DNA of 64,000 nucleotides, from contig CALNVZ010002100.1 of the NCBI GenBank assembly GCA_940671915.1, forward strand, positions 2,815,394 to 2,879,393, read 5' to 3'. This stretch comes from Paracentrotus lividus. Its lineage: Eukaryota; Echinodermata; Echinoidea; Camarodonta; Echinidae. Below the pieces are notes generated by a model. The model was not told the origin of the DNA and ran no database searches. It was given only the letters and a program-made list of their open reading frames with translations. Position numbers and translations under genes: made by a program. Shown here piece by piece: positions 1 to 11,377 of the stretch; the stretch's first letter is position 1, and each line of letters begins with the position of its first letter.

Positions 1-1095
1 ACGTGTTGTGACCAATTTTGTTGCTAATTAATAATCATTAAAACTTGTCATGGATTCATATATAGTGAGATGCAAGGTACATTAATCTAGCTTTGAAGAA
101 ATAATTTATAATAACCAGAGCCATGGTTAAGACGGAGCATAAACTTTGTGTTTTCTGGTTACTTGTGTGTGGCATTTTGAGGGCATTAATTTCCAGGTTG
201 ATTATCTTAATATATCAATTTAAATAACATTTTTTTTGGGTTAGATTAAAAGGAATAGAGGTAAATAATAATATAATGAACAGTAATCCAAGTAAGGAAG
301 TCAGCATAATCCTTCCGGTCAGGGTTAAAAAATGATATTTATTTACCGTTTTCCATTTTGGTTTAGCCAAATGAGCATGAACAATTGCAAAAATCACGAA
401 AAAACATCAGTTCACGAAACTTCAGACATTGCTCTATTTGAATATGCAGCTTAAAATCAAAAAGCAAAAATTTATTTGTCCCCAAAAGGTTCACTTTTCA
501 AAGAATGGCCGAATAGCCTGGTCCCTTTTTTAAAGGCATGACCATAGTTGGTCACACCGTGACCGTGGGTCACGTGTGTGACCAATTTCAAAGTTAATTA
601 ATAACTAAATTAAAAGCAATCATGGCTTCATATTTGGTGAGATGCAAGGCACATTATATCTAGCTTTGGAGAAAAATTGTAATGATAATAGATCCATGGT
701 TTCGGGGGGCGTTAACTTTCGTGTTTTTGGGTCACGTGTGTGACATTTGATGAATTAATTTATTTAGTTTAATTATCTTAAAAAATCAATTAACACCATT
801 ATTTTTCAATTTAAATTAAGGAATGAAGTTTAAAAAAGGAAATGACAATAATCAAAAGTAAGGAGAACCAGCATATAAATCAAGTCAGGGTCAAAACATG
901 ATATTTTACGTACCATTTTTCTATTCAAATTTTTGGCATGTTAATTTATGCAAATGAGCATGAAAAATTTGTAAAATTAAGATAAAAAATGCATTTCATA
1001 AAACTTCAGACAATGCTCTATTATGAATGTGACAGCTTAAAAACAAAAAGGACAAACTTATTTTTTCCAAAAAGGTTTCATTTTCAAGAATAGAA
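1..1095. repeat. Diverged tandem duplication, ~570 bp unit
   Basis: Bases 1 to about 505 align with about 571 to 1095. Shared stretches include the phrase around GTGACCAATTT, the segment around GGTGAGATGCAAGG, and the phrase around CTTCAGACA(A/T)TGCTCTAT. The copies carry many substitutions and small indels, so the duplication is old. Palindromic GGTCAC(G)TGTGTGACC motifs lie at 567-583 and 729-744. No coding potential is evident and the repeat family is not recognised. Confidence 0.75.
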
Positions 1096-2755
1096 CGACA
1101 ATTTCGCTCACCATTGTAGCACATTTACTCACTGTCCGTCATAAAGGTGGAATATTTTTGCCGCTATAGCGACATGATTTTGCTCTGACTTTAATTCTTG
1201 AATATTTTTGTACCTGCTTTTACTTTTTGGACCCTGCTATAACTTGGACATTCTTCGAACCCTTCACGTGGACCTTTTTCCAAAAAATTTTGTCAACCCC
1301 GTGATGCCCATTTTTTGTCATTTTTTCTCATTTTGGGGCCCTTTTTGTTTTTCCCGGCAATCAAGCCCCCCTCAGTCCTACCCCCAGGAGAGACTGAGGT
1401 GTATTGTTTTTTATTGTTCTTTAAGTTAAATCTATATTTCTTGGGACAGGCTTAGGTCTCTTGTCTAGGGGAGGGTTGAAGTAAAAAACGAGATTGGTGA
1501 AAATTCGGAATATTTTATTCCATCTTTATGCTGAAAACAAAGAAATGAAAAACAACCTTTAACCTTAAATATTCATAATTTTCCCCTTAAATTTTGTTTA
1601 GCCTTGATGACAAGGCTGTAAATAGTCATTACTGATAATATTTTATTTTGATTTATGTTTGGTTGAGATTTTACAATACAAATTAGGGAAGATAGAAATT
1701 TCCATGGTGTATATTTTTAAAATTGTTAGAGTTATAGCCAATTAAAGTCAAGATTTTGCATAATTTCGGTCACACACGTGACCAAGAATGGTCCTATTGG
1801 TTTAGGGATCCGATATCAAATTTTACCAGAACTATTGCATCATTAAAGAAAAGAAATTCCTAAATAATTGATACAATATTCGAATGCATAGTTTAAAAAA
1901 AGAAAAATACAATCCGTATGGTTCACATAGAATGAAGGAAATAGTTGCACCTCAGAGAATAATATGGATAGTGCAGACTCATAATTCGTTATCAGTGTAA
2001 AGGATTTACTTCTTTGATTTAATGTAAATATTATGTTGATCCTGGAGGATTAAAATCGATGCTAAAAATCCGTATTTTTCTATGTAGACTAACATTTGAT
2101 TCAATAGCATTCCATTTAATACAATGGAGTTAGGGTTTAATCCGAAAGATTGTTTGTTAATATAAGACACCATACCTATTCTCATAGCGTATTACACGTA
2201 TGTGTACGGAGCTTTCATAGATATTGACCAGAATGTCATTTTCGCCGAAATCAAGATCACGACTTTAGGATGATATAACTTTTTGTCAAAATAATTTACG
2301 AACCTGCAGTTCTCACAAGATGTAGTGCATATATTTCAAAAGTTTTCTAAAAAGTTACGATTTTAATTTTTGTAAGCGGTTTTGACAAGTGCGAAGTATA
2401 AATTAAGATTACTTTTTTGGGAAAAAAATATGAAAAATTAACTTGTTTGGGCTAATTATCCATTTTTACTTCTTTAAATGCCATCAAAATAGATTTCAGT
2501 CTGTAGGCAATTTATTCCTCTTTAATATGATCCGCATTTTATAGCAATTTGATATATCAATCAAAAGTTATCTTTAAAACATTGTTTGACATAAAAAGGG
2601 CAACAATTTTGGACGCCCCCTTGAATTTCGAGGTGATCGCAACAAATTTTGAAGAGCACACCTCTGAAATACTGTGCCCTATAACATTTTCTTTAGAATA
2701 AACAAGGTGTGCTTAGTTTGTACAGAAACAACATCAAAATCGTTAACTAGGCATC
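1096..2755. other. Non-coding stretch, no gene seen
   Basis: AT-rich sequence without a supportable ORF. The only notable item is an inverted copy of the palindromic motif, GGTCACACACGTGACC, at 1768-1783. It may mark the far end of an element that includes the second duplicate upstream. Confidence 0.5.
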
Positions 2756-2759
2756 TTTT

Positions 2760-2910
2760 TCAGGTTTGGATCTCCCCTTATGTCTAGCAAGGCGCTCGGT
2801 AATTGGAAATGGAGAGGGGTAATGCAGGGCCCGCTGGGAGACCAGTTCATTAAGAGCTGAAGTGGCTACCCTGGGTAAATAAGTGAATATTATTATTATT
2901 ATTATTATCA
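2760..2910 (+). repeat. SINE-like tail with (ATT)n end
   Basis: A short GC-richer block contains CTGGGAGACCAGTTC and the phrase AAGTGGCTACCCTGGGTAAAT, and ends in a run of TTA/ATT triplets at about 2889-2909. This layout is typical of SINE 3' ends in marine invertebrates. A tRNA-like head was not convincingly found, so the copy is probably truncated. Confidence 0.45.
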
Positions 2911-3799
2911 ACTTTTTTTCCCTCTCACGTTATAATTCATTCGGGGCCGTAGACTAGAGGGGAAGGGGGTCAGGAATATAGGCCAAAATAAAAAAATAAA
3001 TAAAAGTAAACCGTTCTCTCTGCTTTTGGAAGAGAAGCAGTCTTTTTTAGTTTGGTTGTGCAATGAGTGGGCGGCATTTAAATGTAACAAGGAACTTTGA
3101 AGTTGACTTTACCACGAATTTGGGAAAGCAAACACGCTGTAAAAAGCATCAAATTTAGTGTAAACATGGAATTCTCGTTATAATGACTCAACATCGGCGA
3201 AATATATGAAATAATAAAATAATAACCACTTTTTGATGTCTAAATTGGGCTTTATAAAATGAAATGAAGCTTTAGATCGGAACTTTTCTATTTGAATATA
3301 AATTATGGACATGCGAGCTTATATCAAACAAACAAAACATTTCTATACAAAATTAATTCGATATTAAAAAAATATAGGCAACGACGGGAATCAGGACATT
3401 ACTTCGTTCCCTAGTTCCATATTCATAACGCTATTAAAACATATGGATGAGGGTCATCTTTTCTGGATGAATGCCAAATGAAACAGATGAAGACACCAAA
3501 ATTCCCTTGATTTGTGGTTTTAGTGTTGTTCGTAGGACTTCCACGTTTATGACTCATCCTACTTTAAAAACTTTTCTTTTACAAAGATTTTCCCTGTCGA
3601 TTGTGAACGAAATCGTTTATTTGGGTTGCTCAAGTGGTTAGCTTCTTTCTTTATTACGTAAGTAAGTCTAATGTAATTGTTTGTATAGTTAAGAATTATT
3701 AGTTTTCGGCTTCTGAGTTATGATGACACACTTAAAACACAAAAGCTATGAGTAATCGTGCATACACCTGCCAGCACAATAGAATAGTCTACCGGTATT
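2911..3799. other. Non-coding stretch, nothing recognised
   Basis: No ORF, RNA gene or ordered repeat could be supported here. It is ordinary AT-rich intergenic sequence up to the start of the large inverted-repeat element. Confidence 0.5.
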
Positions 3800-4204
3800 T
3801 AGTCCGGCAGTCAGCCCATTGACTTTTGGCCTAAGTGTGCATTGGAATGTTATAGTTTTTTTTTAAACTGATTTTGGCTGATGAGACCTTCTATTTTAAC
3901 AATCCACATGCTGGAGCTCTGTCAGCATTGAGCAATTTAAGATATACGCGAAAATCCAAAATGGCCACCAGCGGCCATCTTGGATTTTCTATTTCCTTAC
4001 TTAAACATACCTAAAATATTCAAAATCTGGGATATAGGGGTTTTTGGGGGTGGAGAATCCAAATCTTAGGTTATTTTGAGGATACAAGCATGTTCTGGTG
4101 GCGAAATATAACAAAAGCGGCCATTTTCCAAGATGGCCCCCATAGAACATGCAGTATAATTGACTATATACACGTGTATACCTTATGAATCATGTTAATT
4201 CCCC
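3800..4204 (+). repeat. Left terminal inverted repeat of the 4.5 kb element
   Basis: This is the partner of 7937-8328. The two share the terminal TAGTCCGGCAG, a poly(A/T) tract beside AACTATAACATTCC, a GGCCAYCWTGGA palindromic block, and an inner end of TTAATTCCCC. Confidence 0.8.
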
Positions 4205-5369
4205 GTTTTTAATTTTGAGAAGTTGGGAGAATGGGCATAGACCTAATCAAAAGAATTCATAGTGCAATAAATGAAATAATATCAGGATTAAGTACAAAAT
4301 TTAAGATACATATGTTGCTGATATAGATGTATATCTAGGCTTATTAATCACCTCCAGTGTATCCTTCTGATGTTTTTGTACTACCATTTGTTTTGAAAGT
4401 AATCTGTTTGGGATGATGCAATATAATAATGTAATGGCAGCTTAAGATTGCCTACATAGTACATTAACCTGTTAGGAGGGGAGGAAATATTCCACTCCCT
4501 AATAGCTTGACAACCCCCCCCCCCCAAACTCAGATAGTGAACCATACATACATGTACTTGTTCAGGATAATTACAGATACCCCTATCACTCGTTTTTTCG
4601 TTGTTGTTGTTGTTTTTGTTTTTTGGTTGGGAAGCCGCATCAAGCTTGTGCCATTTTACAAGCTTTTGGAAAGGAAGCAGCATAAAATTACTCCGTATTA
4701 CAAGCTTTTGGAGGGCCACCCAAAAAATAACAGGTTCATAAAACCATATTTGGGACTCTATTTCAAGAATGTTCCGGAAAGATTCAAAAACTATACCCCT
4801 AAATAAATATAATTCAGGGAAATTCCCCAAGAAAATGCCTAAAGACCACAATTTTAATGATTTTTAGTGTTTTCCCCCCCCCCCCCCCCCCCGAGCTCAG
4901 CCCCTTATAAATAAATCAATATTCCTGATAATAGGGAATGGGCATACATGTATGGTTGACCGCCTGATTGGGGAGAGGTTAACATATCTGTTGCATAAAC
5001 TGCTGTAAAAATCATTTAAAGCTTAATTGATTATTGCTTATTGTAGCAGATACACTCTTCAATATTACCTCTACCTATAGACCTATGACAGTTGAAACAA
5101 GCTGATAATATGATGCTGAAAAACTACTAATTCAATCAAGTCGATGATTTTCTTCATTTGAAGAAAAAACAAACATGAATACAATCACTTGTATCAATAA
5201 GTTTCATTTAGCATAGGGCGCCACTTGCTTTAACAGCTAAATGCCGAAGTTATATATAACTGTGTATCTGCTCCAACAAAAAGCAAATGGTCAAATTTTA
5301 TTTCATATTTAATCCAAAGCCTGTGCATTAATCTGATTCATCTCCTTCAACTGTACTACTGGAAACATG

Positions 5370-7000
5370 TCTTGCCTCCCTGGTTTGGGCATTTTGACAA
5401 GTTATGGGGCCACTACATTATCAAAATTCTGTGCATGCTACATTTTCATAATTACGACAGTCTGCATGCAAAGGATCTGCGAGGTATTTTTCTGGAACAT
5501 GCATTGCAGCTCATTAGTTTGAGGATAGTAGAGACCTTTTTTATGTTCCTTCGTGTATCCGTAATCAGTTCATCTTGGAAATTAGATCCCTCAAGATATT
5601 CGTTCATCTCGTCCTGTCACATCTCAAGGAAAGCGTTTGGAAGAGTCCTTTGGAATTTCTAGCAAGGTTAGCATGTAAGCGCCATAATCAAGGGCTCTGT
5701 TATGGTATCTGGAGCAATATGTCTATGGAGAGTACCTTCATGAGGTACATGTATGGAATTGGCAAGAGCAACATAATCAAAACCATGCTCAAACCTGAAA
5801 CCATGAAGACATGGACCCTCAGCTTGCATGTTCGTGGAAATCTGCTTCAAGACCTATTTGCCAATCAGGAAAATACATGTCATATATCTGCACACAAGAC
5901 CAACAGAAAAGGTATCGGAGGTAAATTTCAGGCCCGTTTCTAGAAACCGTCATACGTCTAAGGTCATCGATATTGAAACACAATATCATGTTCATTGGGC
6001 AACACATATGTCACCATGGTTTGTCTAAGAACTTGACTTTTGAGTCACGACAGGATCATCCAGAAACTATTGTCAATGTTGTGAATGGCCGTATTCATCC
6101 AGAGTGAGTTCATGCTTCTCATGAAATAGGAATGAAGCAGATATGAGAGAATTTAAACACAATCTTCCAGAAGGTTTCTGTGCTCCTATATCAAAGGAGG
6201 TGGTAGTGATGAGAATATGGGGTAGAAGGCCATCAGCTTTATTGTCCAGCTAGCAAGCCATCAAACTGACAACCGATGAGGGAAGTTTCACTCAAGTAAT
6301 CGCAGATGACATTATATCCTTTTGCTTCATTATAACCACGACAAAGGTCTTTCATCATTTTTAGTGATGGAGTCACCAGTGCCTGCAGTCAACAATCAAA
6401 GACAGGACCATCATTGACATATACCTGACACAGTCGACAAGCTGAAAGACATCATTTTCCTGATGCTCCCAGGTCATGCACTGACTGGCTGGGACACAGT
6501 TGGGGGTATGTTTAAGCATTGGAAAGGGAACTCTGTGGAAGCTCATTCGAAACAATCCTAGGATGCAGGTTCATGGTGTCAGTAGGATATATTGGAGCTT
6601 GCTATGGGCAGCCCCATAATACATATACATCAATCATGTCAATGGCAGAGGCACGTTGGATTATATGCTGATCGAAAGGAGTATAACAAGGGCTACACTC
6701 CCACCATGGCAATGGAAGCTTTCACTGACAACACGTACAGAACATGCTTATCTGCAAACCTGGATCTGGAGGAATGCACTTGAACCCAGTCCTAATTTCC
6801 CAGACCCAAAGATTTTCGATTATGGATGCATATTAATGGTACAGAATGCAAAATCTCTACTACCTATTACAGTCTCAGCAGAAGTACATGTACATGTAGC
6901 TCGTCCAAGCATCCTCAATCTAATATGCTGCCCAAGTACCTACAATGTAGAAACATGCCTTGTATGTACAGTATTTGCATAGGCTGTACAGTATTCTATC
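5370..7000 (+). pseudogene. Decayed ORF inside the 4.5 kb element
   Basis: Overlapping short open stretches are separated by stops and frameshifts. Two blocks look like real protein remnants. One runs from about 6445 to 6546 and reads KDIIFLMLPGHALTGWD followed by an FKHWKGNSVEAH-like segment. The other, about 6680-6835, has an LPP...AYLQTWIWRNALE pattern. From memory, a string like HALTGCDT followed later by LPPT...R..YQ..IW occurs in uncharacterised repeat-encoded proteins of several marine invertebrates. Here the usual Cys would be Trp. No complete reading frame survives. An inverted fragment resembling the GGCCCGTTTCTAGAAACC type of MITE lies at about 5932-5965. Confidence 0.5.
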
Positions 7001-7500
7001 CATGTATAGTGCCATAACCTGTCAACAGGGTGAAAATGCCCAAACAAGGATTTGCAAGAAATGTTTCAAGAGGTCCAGTAGGAGATGCATCAAATGAATA
7101 AGAAGGCATTGAAGTTAAAGTACAATTTTAGTTTTAGCTTTATCTAAGTTTCAGAGCAGATACAGAGTTTTATATCACTTTTGCGTACAGCTTTTTTAAA
7201 AAGTTTGCGTCTAATGCTGCAAGAAACTGATTATGCTTATTGAAGCAAGTCATATATATATATTTTTTTCTAATGAAGATAATCATTAAATTGTTTCAAT
7301 TAGTTTTTTTTTTCACCATCACACCCTCATCTTGTTTTAACAGTAGTGTATCTGCTCTACAATGAGCAAATAATCAAGCATATGAAACCGCTGTTGCATC
7401 AGTTTGTGCAATGTTTTAAAGCAAATCAGATGGATTGAAGCACTGTTATGCCAAACATGGAGAGGAATATATTGACCATGGTCCCCTCCTCATAGTTTGA

Positions 7501-7670
7501 TATATCGTCGGCTTGGAGCCAGAAGGGCACTATCGCAGATCAAGGATGTTCCGTTTGGAGCCAGAAGGGCGCTATTACCATTGACTTTGTACTGTAATAG
7601 CGCCCTTCTGGCTCTCAACGGAACATCTATAAGATGCAATAACGCCCTTATGGCTCCCAACAGACGATAT
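7501..7670. repeat. 170 bp near-perfect palindrome (GAGCCAGAAGGGCGCTATT family)
   Basis: Two arms of about 80 bp face each other around a short centre near 7580-7590. Each arm holds two copies of a GGAGCCAGAAGGGC(G/A)CTAT motif spaced about 55 bp apart. The ends are ATATCGTC and GACGATAT. A second, larger member lies at 9785-9995. The structure fits a foldback or MITE-type element nested in the 4.5 kb element. Confidence 0.8.
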
Positions 7671-7936
7671 TAAATATTAAGCTGCATGATGTCAATATAT
7701 CATTATATTGCATCATCCCAAAGATATTACTTTCAGTAAGAAGCGTAGTAAAAAGAAAGAGAAAAGAAAATTGTCATATCAGAAGGATTCGTTGAAGACG
7801 AAAAGGCATGTATATATCTATATACATATAAGCAACATAGGTATCTTAAATATTGCTCTTGATCAAGATTAATGCACAATGAATTCTCTTCATTATGCCC
7901 ATCCTCCCAACTTGACTGTCCACTTGAATTTAGATA

Positions 7937-8328
7937 GGGGAATTAATAAGGTATTCCTGTGTAGGGCCTATATAGTCAATATACTGCATGTTCTATGGGG
8001 GCCATCTTGGAAAATGGCCACTTTTGTTATATTTCGCTACCAGAACATGCTTGTATCCCCAAAATAACCTCAGATTTGGATTATCCACCCCCTGAAACCC
8101 CTATATTCCAGATTTTGAATATTTTAGGTATGTTTAAGTAAGGAAATAGACAATCCAAGATGGCCGCCGGCGGCCATTTTGGATTTTCGTGTATATCTTA
8201 AATTGCTCAATGCTGACAGAGCTCCAGCATGTGGATTGTTAAAATAGAAGGTCTCACCAGTCAAAATCAGTTAAAAAAAAAACTATAACATTCCAATGCA
8301 ACCTTACCCCCCTTGGCTGCCGGACTAT
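7937..8328 (-). repeat. Right terminal inverted repeat of the 4.5 kb element
   Basis: Reverse complement of 3800-4204. The outer end CTGCCGGACTA lies directly beside a CpG-rich segment that may hold the LHFPL2 promoter. Confidence 0.8.
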
Positions 8329-8652
8329 TATTACCCCTCGCGATCGCACCGCCCAGAAGTTTCGCACGTTTGATAAGAGCGCAAAGTTCACTTTTTGCAT
8401 TTGAGCCTAGCCTTGGAGAACCGATTTCGATTGTCTCGCACTCACTCTCGATCTCTTTCGCAGGTACGGACGGTCGAGGCGAAAGACAACACTGCTTGCG
8501 CTGCCCCCTCGCTGACCCTTCCCTCTCCGGTGGATGTATATATCGGTCAGCATCATATTTGAATGCCAGTTTCATCAATTATTGTCTGCACTTGGTTTTA
8601 AACTCCTTGGATATTCTGTTCCAAAAGAGCCAACACAGAGTACTTCTTGAGG
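8329..8652 (+). promoter_or_regulatory. CpG-rich patch; candidate LHFPL2 promoter and non-coding first exon
   Basis: This stretch has many CG dinucleotides (CTCGCGATCGCACCG, GGTACGGACGGTCGAGGCG), unlike its AT-rich surroundings. A donor-like GTAAGATT begins at 8653. The LHFPL2 coding exon starts with an untranslated segment behind an acceptor at 12670, so an upstream non-coding exon on this strand is expected. This patch is the best candidate by base composition and position. The link is an inference without transcript evidence. A 172-codon open frame crosses it but has no recognisable protein features. Confidence 0.35.
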
Positions 8653-8659
8653 GTAAGAT

Positions 8660-9784
8660 TTCTATCCTTATTTTGCTTGTTTATGCCCAGGTTCTTTTAT
8701 TTCTGTCCTCCAAGTGTTACACGATTGATGTGATACAAAGTTTTTGTGATGATGGCGAAGTTGTAGAAATCAAAGCATTGTCCATAGTGAAGGCTGCGGC
8801 CAGGGCATGCAGGGCTAGGGCAGGGCTTTGACCTCTCCATGGAGATCTGTTTAGTTTTAATTCATTGGTTTAACCTTCAGTCACGATCTTGAACTGTGTG
8901 CTTGGTGGTGTGTTATGAATGGAGTTTACCATCTTTGAATTGAACTTGAACTTAGACGTTTATAGCCCATTGTAAACACATGAAAACAAACAAACAAACA
9001 AAATCTATCTCTATGCAAGAAGGGTCAGCATAAAGAACAAATTGTGCACAAATCAAAATGCAAACAGTTAAAGCAGGTAGGTGGGAAGAGAGAAAGAAAC
9101 CAAGAAATAGCAGGAAATGGGAATGCTAGACGAGTCTGATTTCTTTAACATCAACCAACACAAGTATAAAAACAAAGATGCATTACTTAAATCAAAACTT
9201 CTTTGTATAAAACAGGGGAAAAAAATTCTGTCTTAGATAAATCCTTTTTCATTTTAGAGATACATGAAAAAATATTGTTGAACATTAATTAGGAGTGACA
9301 TTTACTATGTATATGCTAATATCATGATTATTGTTTGTTACTATAAATAATTGTGAAATTATTTAATATTTTAGCTAGCATTTAGCAGAAATCCCTAAAT
9401 AAATTTAAGACAGTATCTATTGCTTGCTGAATGTAGTGTGAGTATATAAATTTATTGGTGCCACATTTCAGCATCTAAGCAGAAAATCACAGCTCCCATG
9501 TGCACTACATAATACCAAAACCAATTAATGGACGTCCTTGCAAAGGTCTAACCCAATTATATTGAGCATCACAAAAATCAATACCAGAAACAAACAAGTT
9601 ACATATTTGTGAAATGAATCCATAGTGATTAATGGACTGTAACAGAAAAGAGTTTAGGAGTGAAATCTGATAATGTTATTCGCTGGTATTGAATCAGTCA
9701 GTTTTAAATACAAACATAGTCTTCAAAGTATTAATTTACAGGTTCATTTTCCTCACATCATCAAGATGGAACAATATCATATAA
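8660..9784. other. Non-coding stretch, nothing recognised
   Basis: If the first-exon model is right this is 5' UTR intron of LHFPL2. No ORF, RNA gene or repeat structure could be supported apart from short A/T-rich tracts and an (AAAC)n run near 8988-9003. Confidence 0.5.
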
Positions 9785-9995
9785 AATTGTCTGTTTAGAG
9801 CCAGAAGGGCATTATTGCATCTTAAATATGTTCCGTTGAGAACCAGAAGGGCACTATTGCATCTTATAGATGTTCTGTTGAGAACCAGAAGGGCGCTATT
9901 GCTCTACAAAGTCGGTGGTAATAGCGCCCTTCTGGTTCTCAACGGAACATCTTTGATCTGTAATAGCGCCCTTCTGGTTCTCAGTCAACGAAATT
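9785..9995. repeat. Palindromic repeat, second member of the AGAAGGGCGCTATT family
   Basis: Three copies of a ~55 bp unit containing GAGAACCAGAAGGGC(G/A)CTATTG run forward at 9797, 9838 and 9880. Two reverse-complement copies follow, so the region folds on itself around about 9915. The unit also contains the phrase CATCTTATAGATGTTC, seen in the 7501-7670 member. Confidence 0.8.
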
Positions 9996-9999
9996 ATAA

Positions 10000-11377
10000 A
10001 AAATAAAGTTGTATCTTATAGAGAAAAAGTAAATAGCATTGGCCTTTTGAAGCTGACCTAATCACAAATGAAAGTATTTACCATGAACAAATGAAGTGAA
10101 AAAGCTGAACAAGCAAAGCAACAAAGTGGAAATTTTCCAGTATTTTATTACCTCCTATTTGACCTGAGAGAAGAAAGAATGATAGTACGTTTCAGGGATG
10201 TGCAGTCCATTTGAGATAACCTGCAATAGTGCAAGTGAAAAGAGGAAAAATAGTTTCATTATCTTCTTGACTATAGAAGAAAAGGGTAGAGGACATATTG
10301 AAAAAGAGACAGAGAATGTATGCTATAAATGTCAATTAGTTTACCATTGGAAGATGTTTAAATGATGAAACTGTTTATTTTAATATTGAACTATAAGTGG
10401 TAAAATGAATCTTGATGCTGCTTCAAAGCTTTTGCTTGAAGCTAGAAAGTATCAAAGAATGAATTTCTATTTTGGATGGATGGATTTATACATTAAAATA
10501 TCGTGTCCTACTTGTATTGTCAGCATGATGATTTAATTTGGGGCACATTATCAAACAATTGTTCGAAACAACTTGAAGTGTGATCTGGTTTGGGTTTGAA
10601 TGGGATTGGGTTTGCAAACTAAAATACAATTCTAACAAATCAATATGAAAACTGGAAGAATATCAATACTTTTCTACCAGTACTTGTGTATCTGTACATC
10701 ATATCCTTGTAGCTCAAAACAAATTATATCACGCCTGAATACCTTTTTAAAGAAGATATTAACAAATATGTGGTGTTGGTTCCACAGATTGATTTCTTTG
10801 TTAGCTCTGCATCACGGTCTGTGGGTTTGATGACGCAAATTAATTGATTACATGCCAACAAGAGAAGGTCTCATCCTCATTCCAACATTGATGCATATCC
10901 TGTACTGAGTTTTAAAAAAATTGTGTTTGCTTCTGATATCTTAAATAAAATAATTAAAAAAAAAAACACAATTCTATTACATTTCCCATGGTTACAATTG
11001 CTCCTTTATAAATTCCATACACTAATCAAATTTGAAACCAATTTCAAGCATAGACCTGACACTATACCCTACGGCCTACCTTAGACCTAACATACATTTG
11101 TAGAACCCTATTGCAACCCTAACCCTACATCTTACACAAAATAAAGCCTGAAGCAATTGTCGCAGGAGCAAATGTTTAGTTACCAAAGAGATATGAACTC
11201 ATATTCACAAATAGTTGTTGGCAAAAAGACCAAGTTAGATAGACATTTCACATTGCAGTACATGCAACCTTGTACAGTCTTGTGTCTCATCCATTTTTTT
11301 TTCTTGTATTTTTTTTTCCTGTTCACATGATTGAGATCCAGGAAGTCTCATTTCATTTCCTTCCATTGTTTTGCAAT
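10000..11377. other. Non-coding stretch with one dispersed repeat fragment
   Basis: No gene is seen. A segment at about 11040-11180 (around ATTGCAACCCTAACCCTACA and GAAGCAATTGTCGCAGGAG) resembles 55340-55490 in the other gene and is probably a dispersed repeat. The rest is AT-rich sequence. Confidence 0.5.

Larger units (their letters stand above)
3800..8328. mobile_element. 4.5 kb DNA element with ~400 bp terminal inverted repeats
   Basis: The left arm (about 3800-4204) begins TAGTCCGGCAG. It is repeated in reverse complement by the right arm (about 7937-8328), which ends CTGCCGGACTA. The arms match over nearly their whole length, including a GGCCATCTTGGA-type block and TAACATTCCAATGC near the outer end. 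Both arms have small indels, so the copy is not recent. No clean target-site duplication is visible. The interior holds decayed protein-coding sequence on the + strand and an unrelated palindromic repeat. I infer a formerly autonomous or composite cut-and-paste transposon; the superfamily is not assigned. Confidence 0.8.

Noticed and set aside
8313-8831. 172-codon ORF in the CpG-rich patch as a protein gene
   Set aside because: The frame has no recognisable domain, begins inside a transposon end, and is better explained by base composition over a candidate 5' UTR exon.
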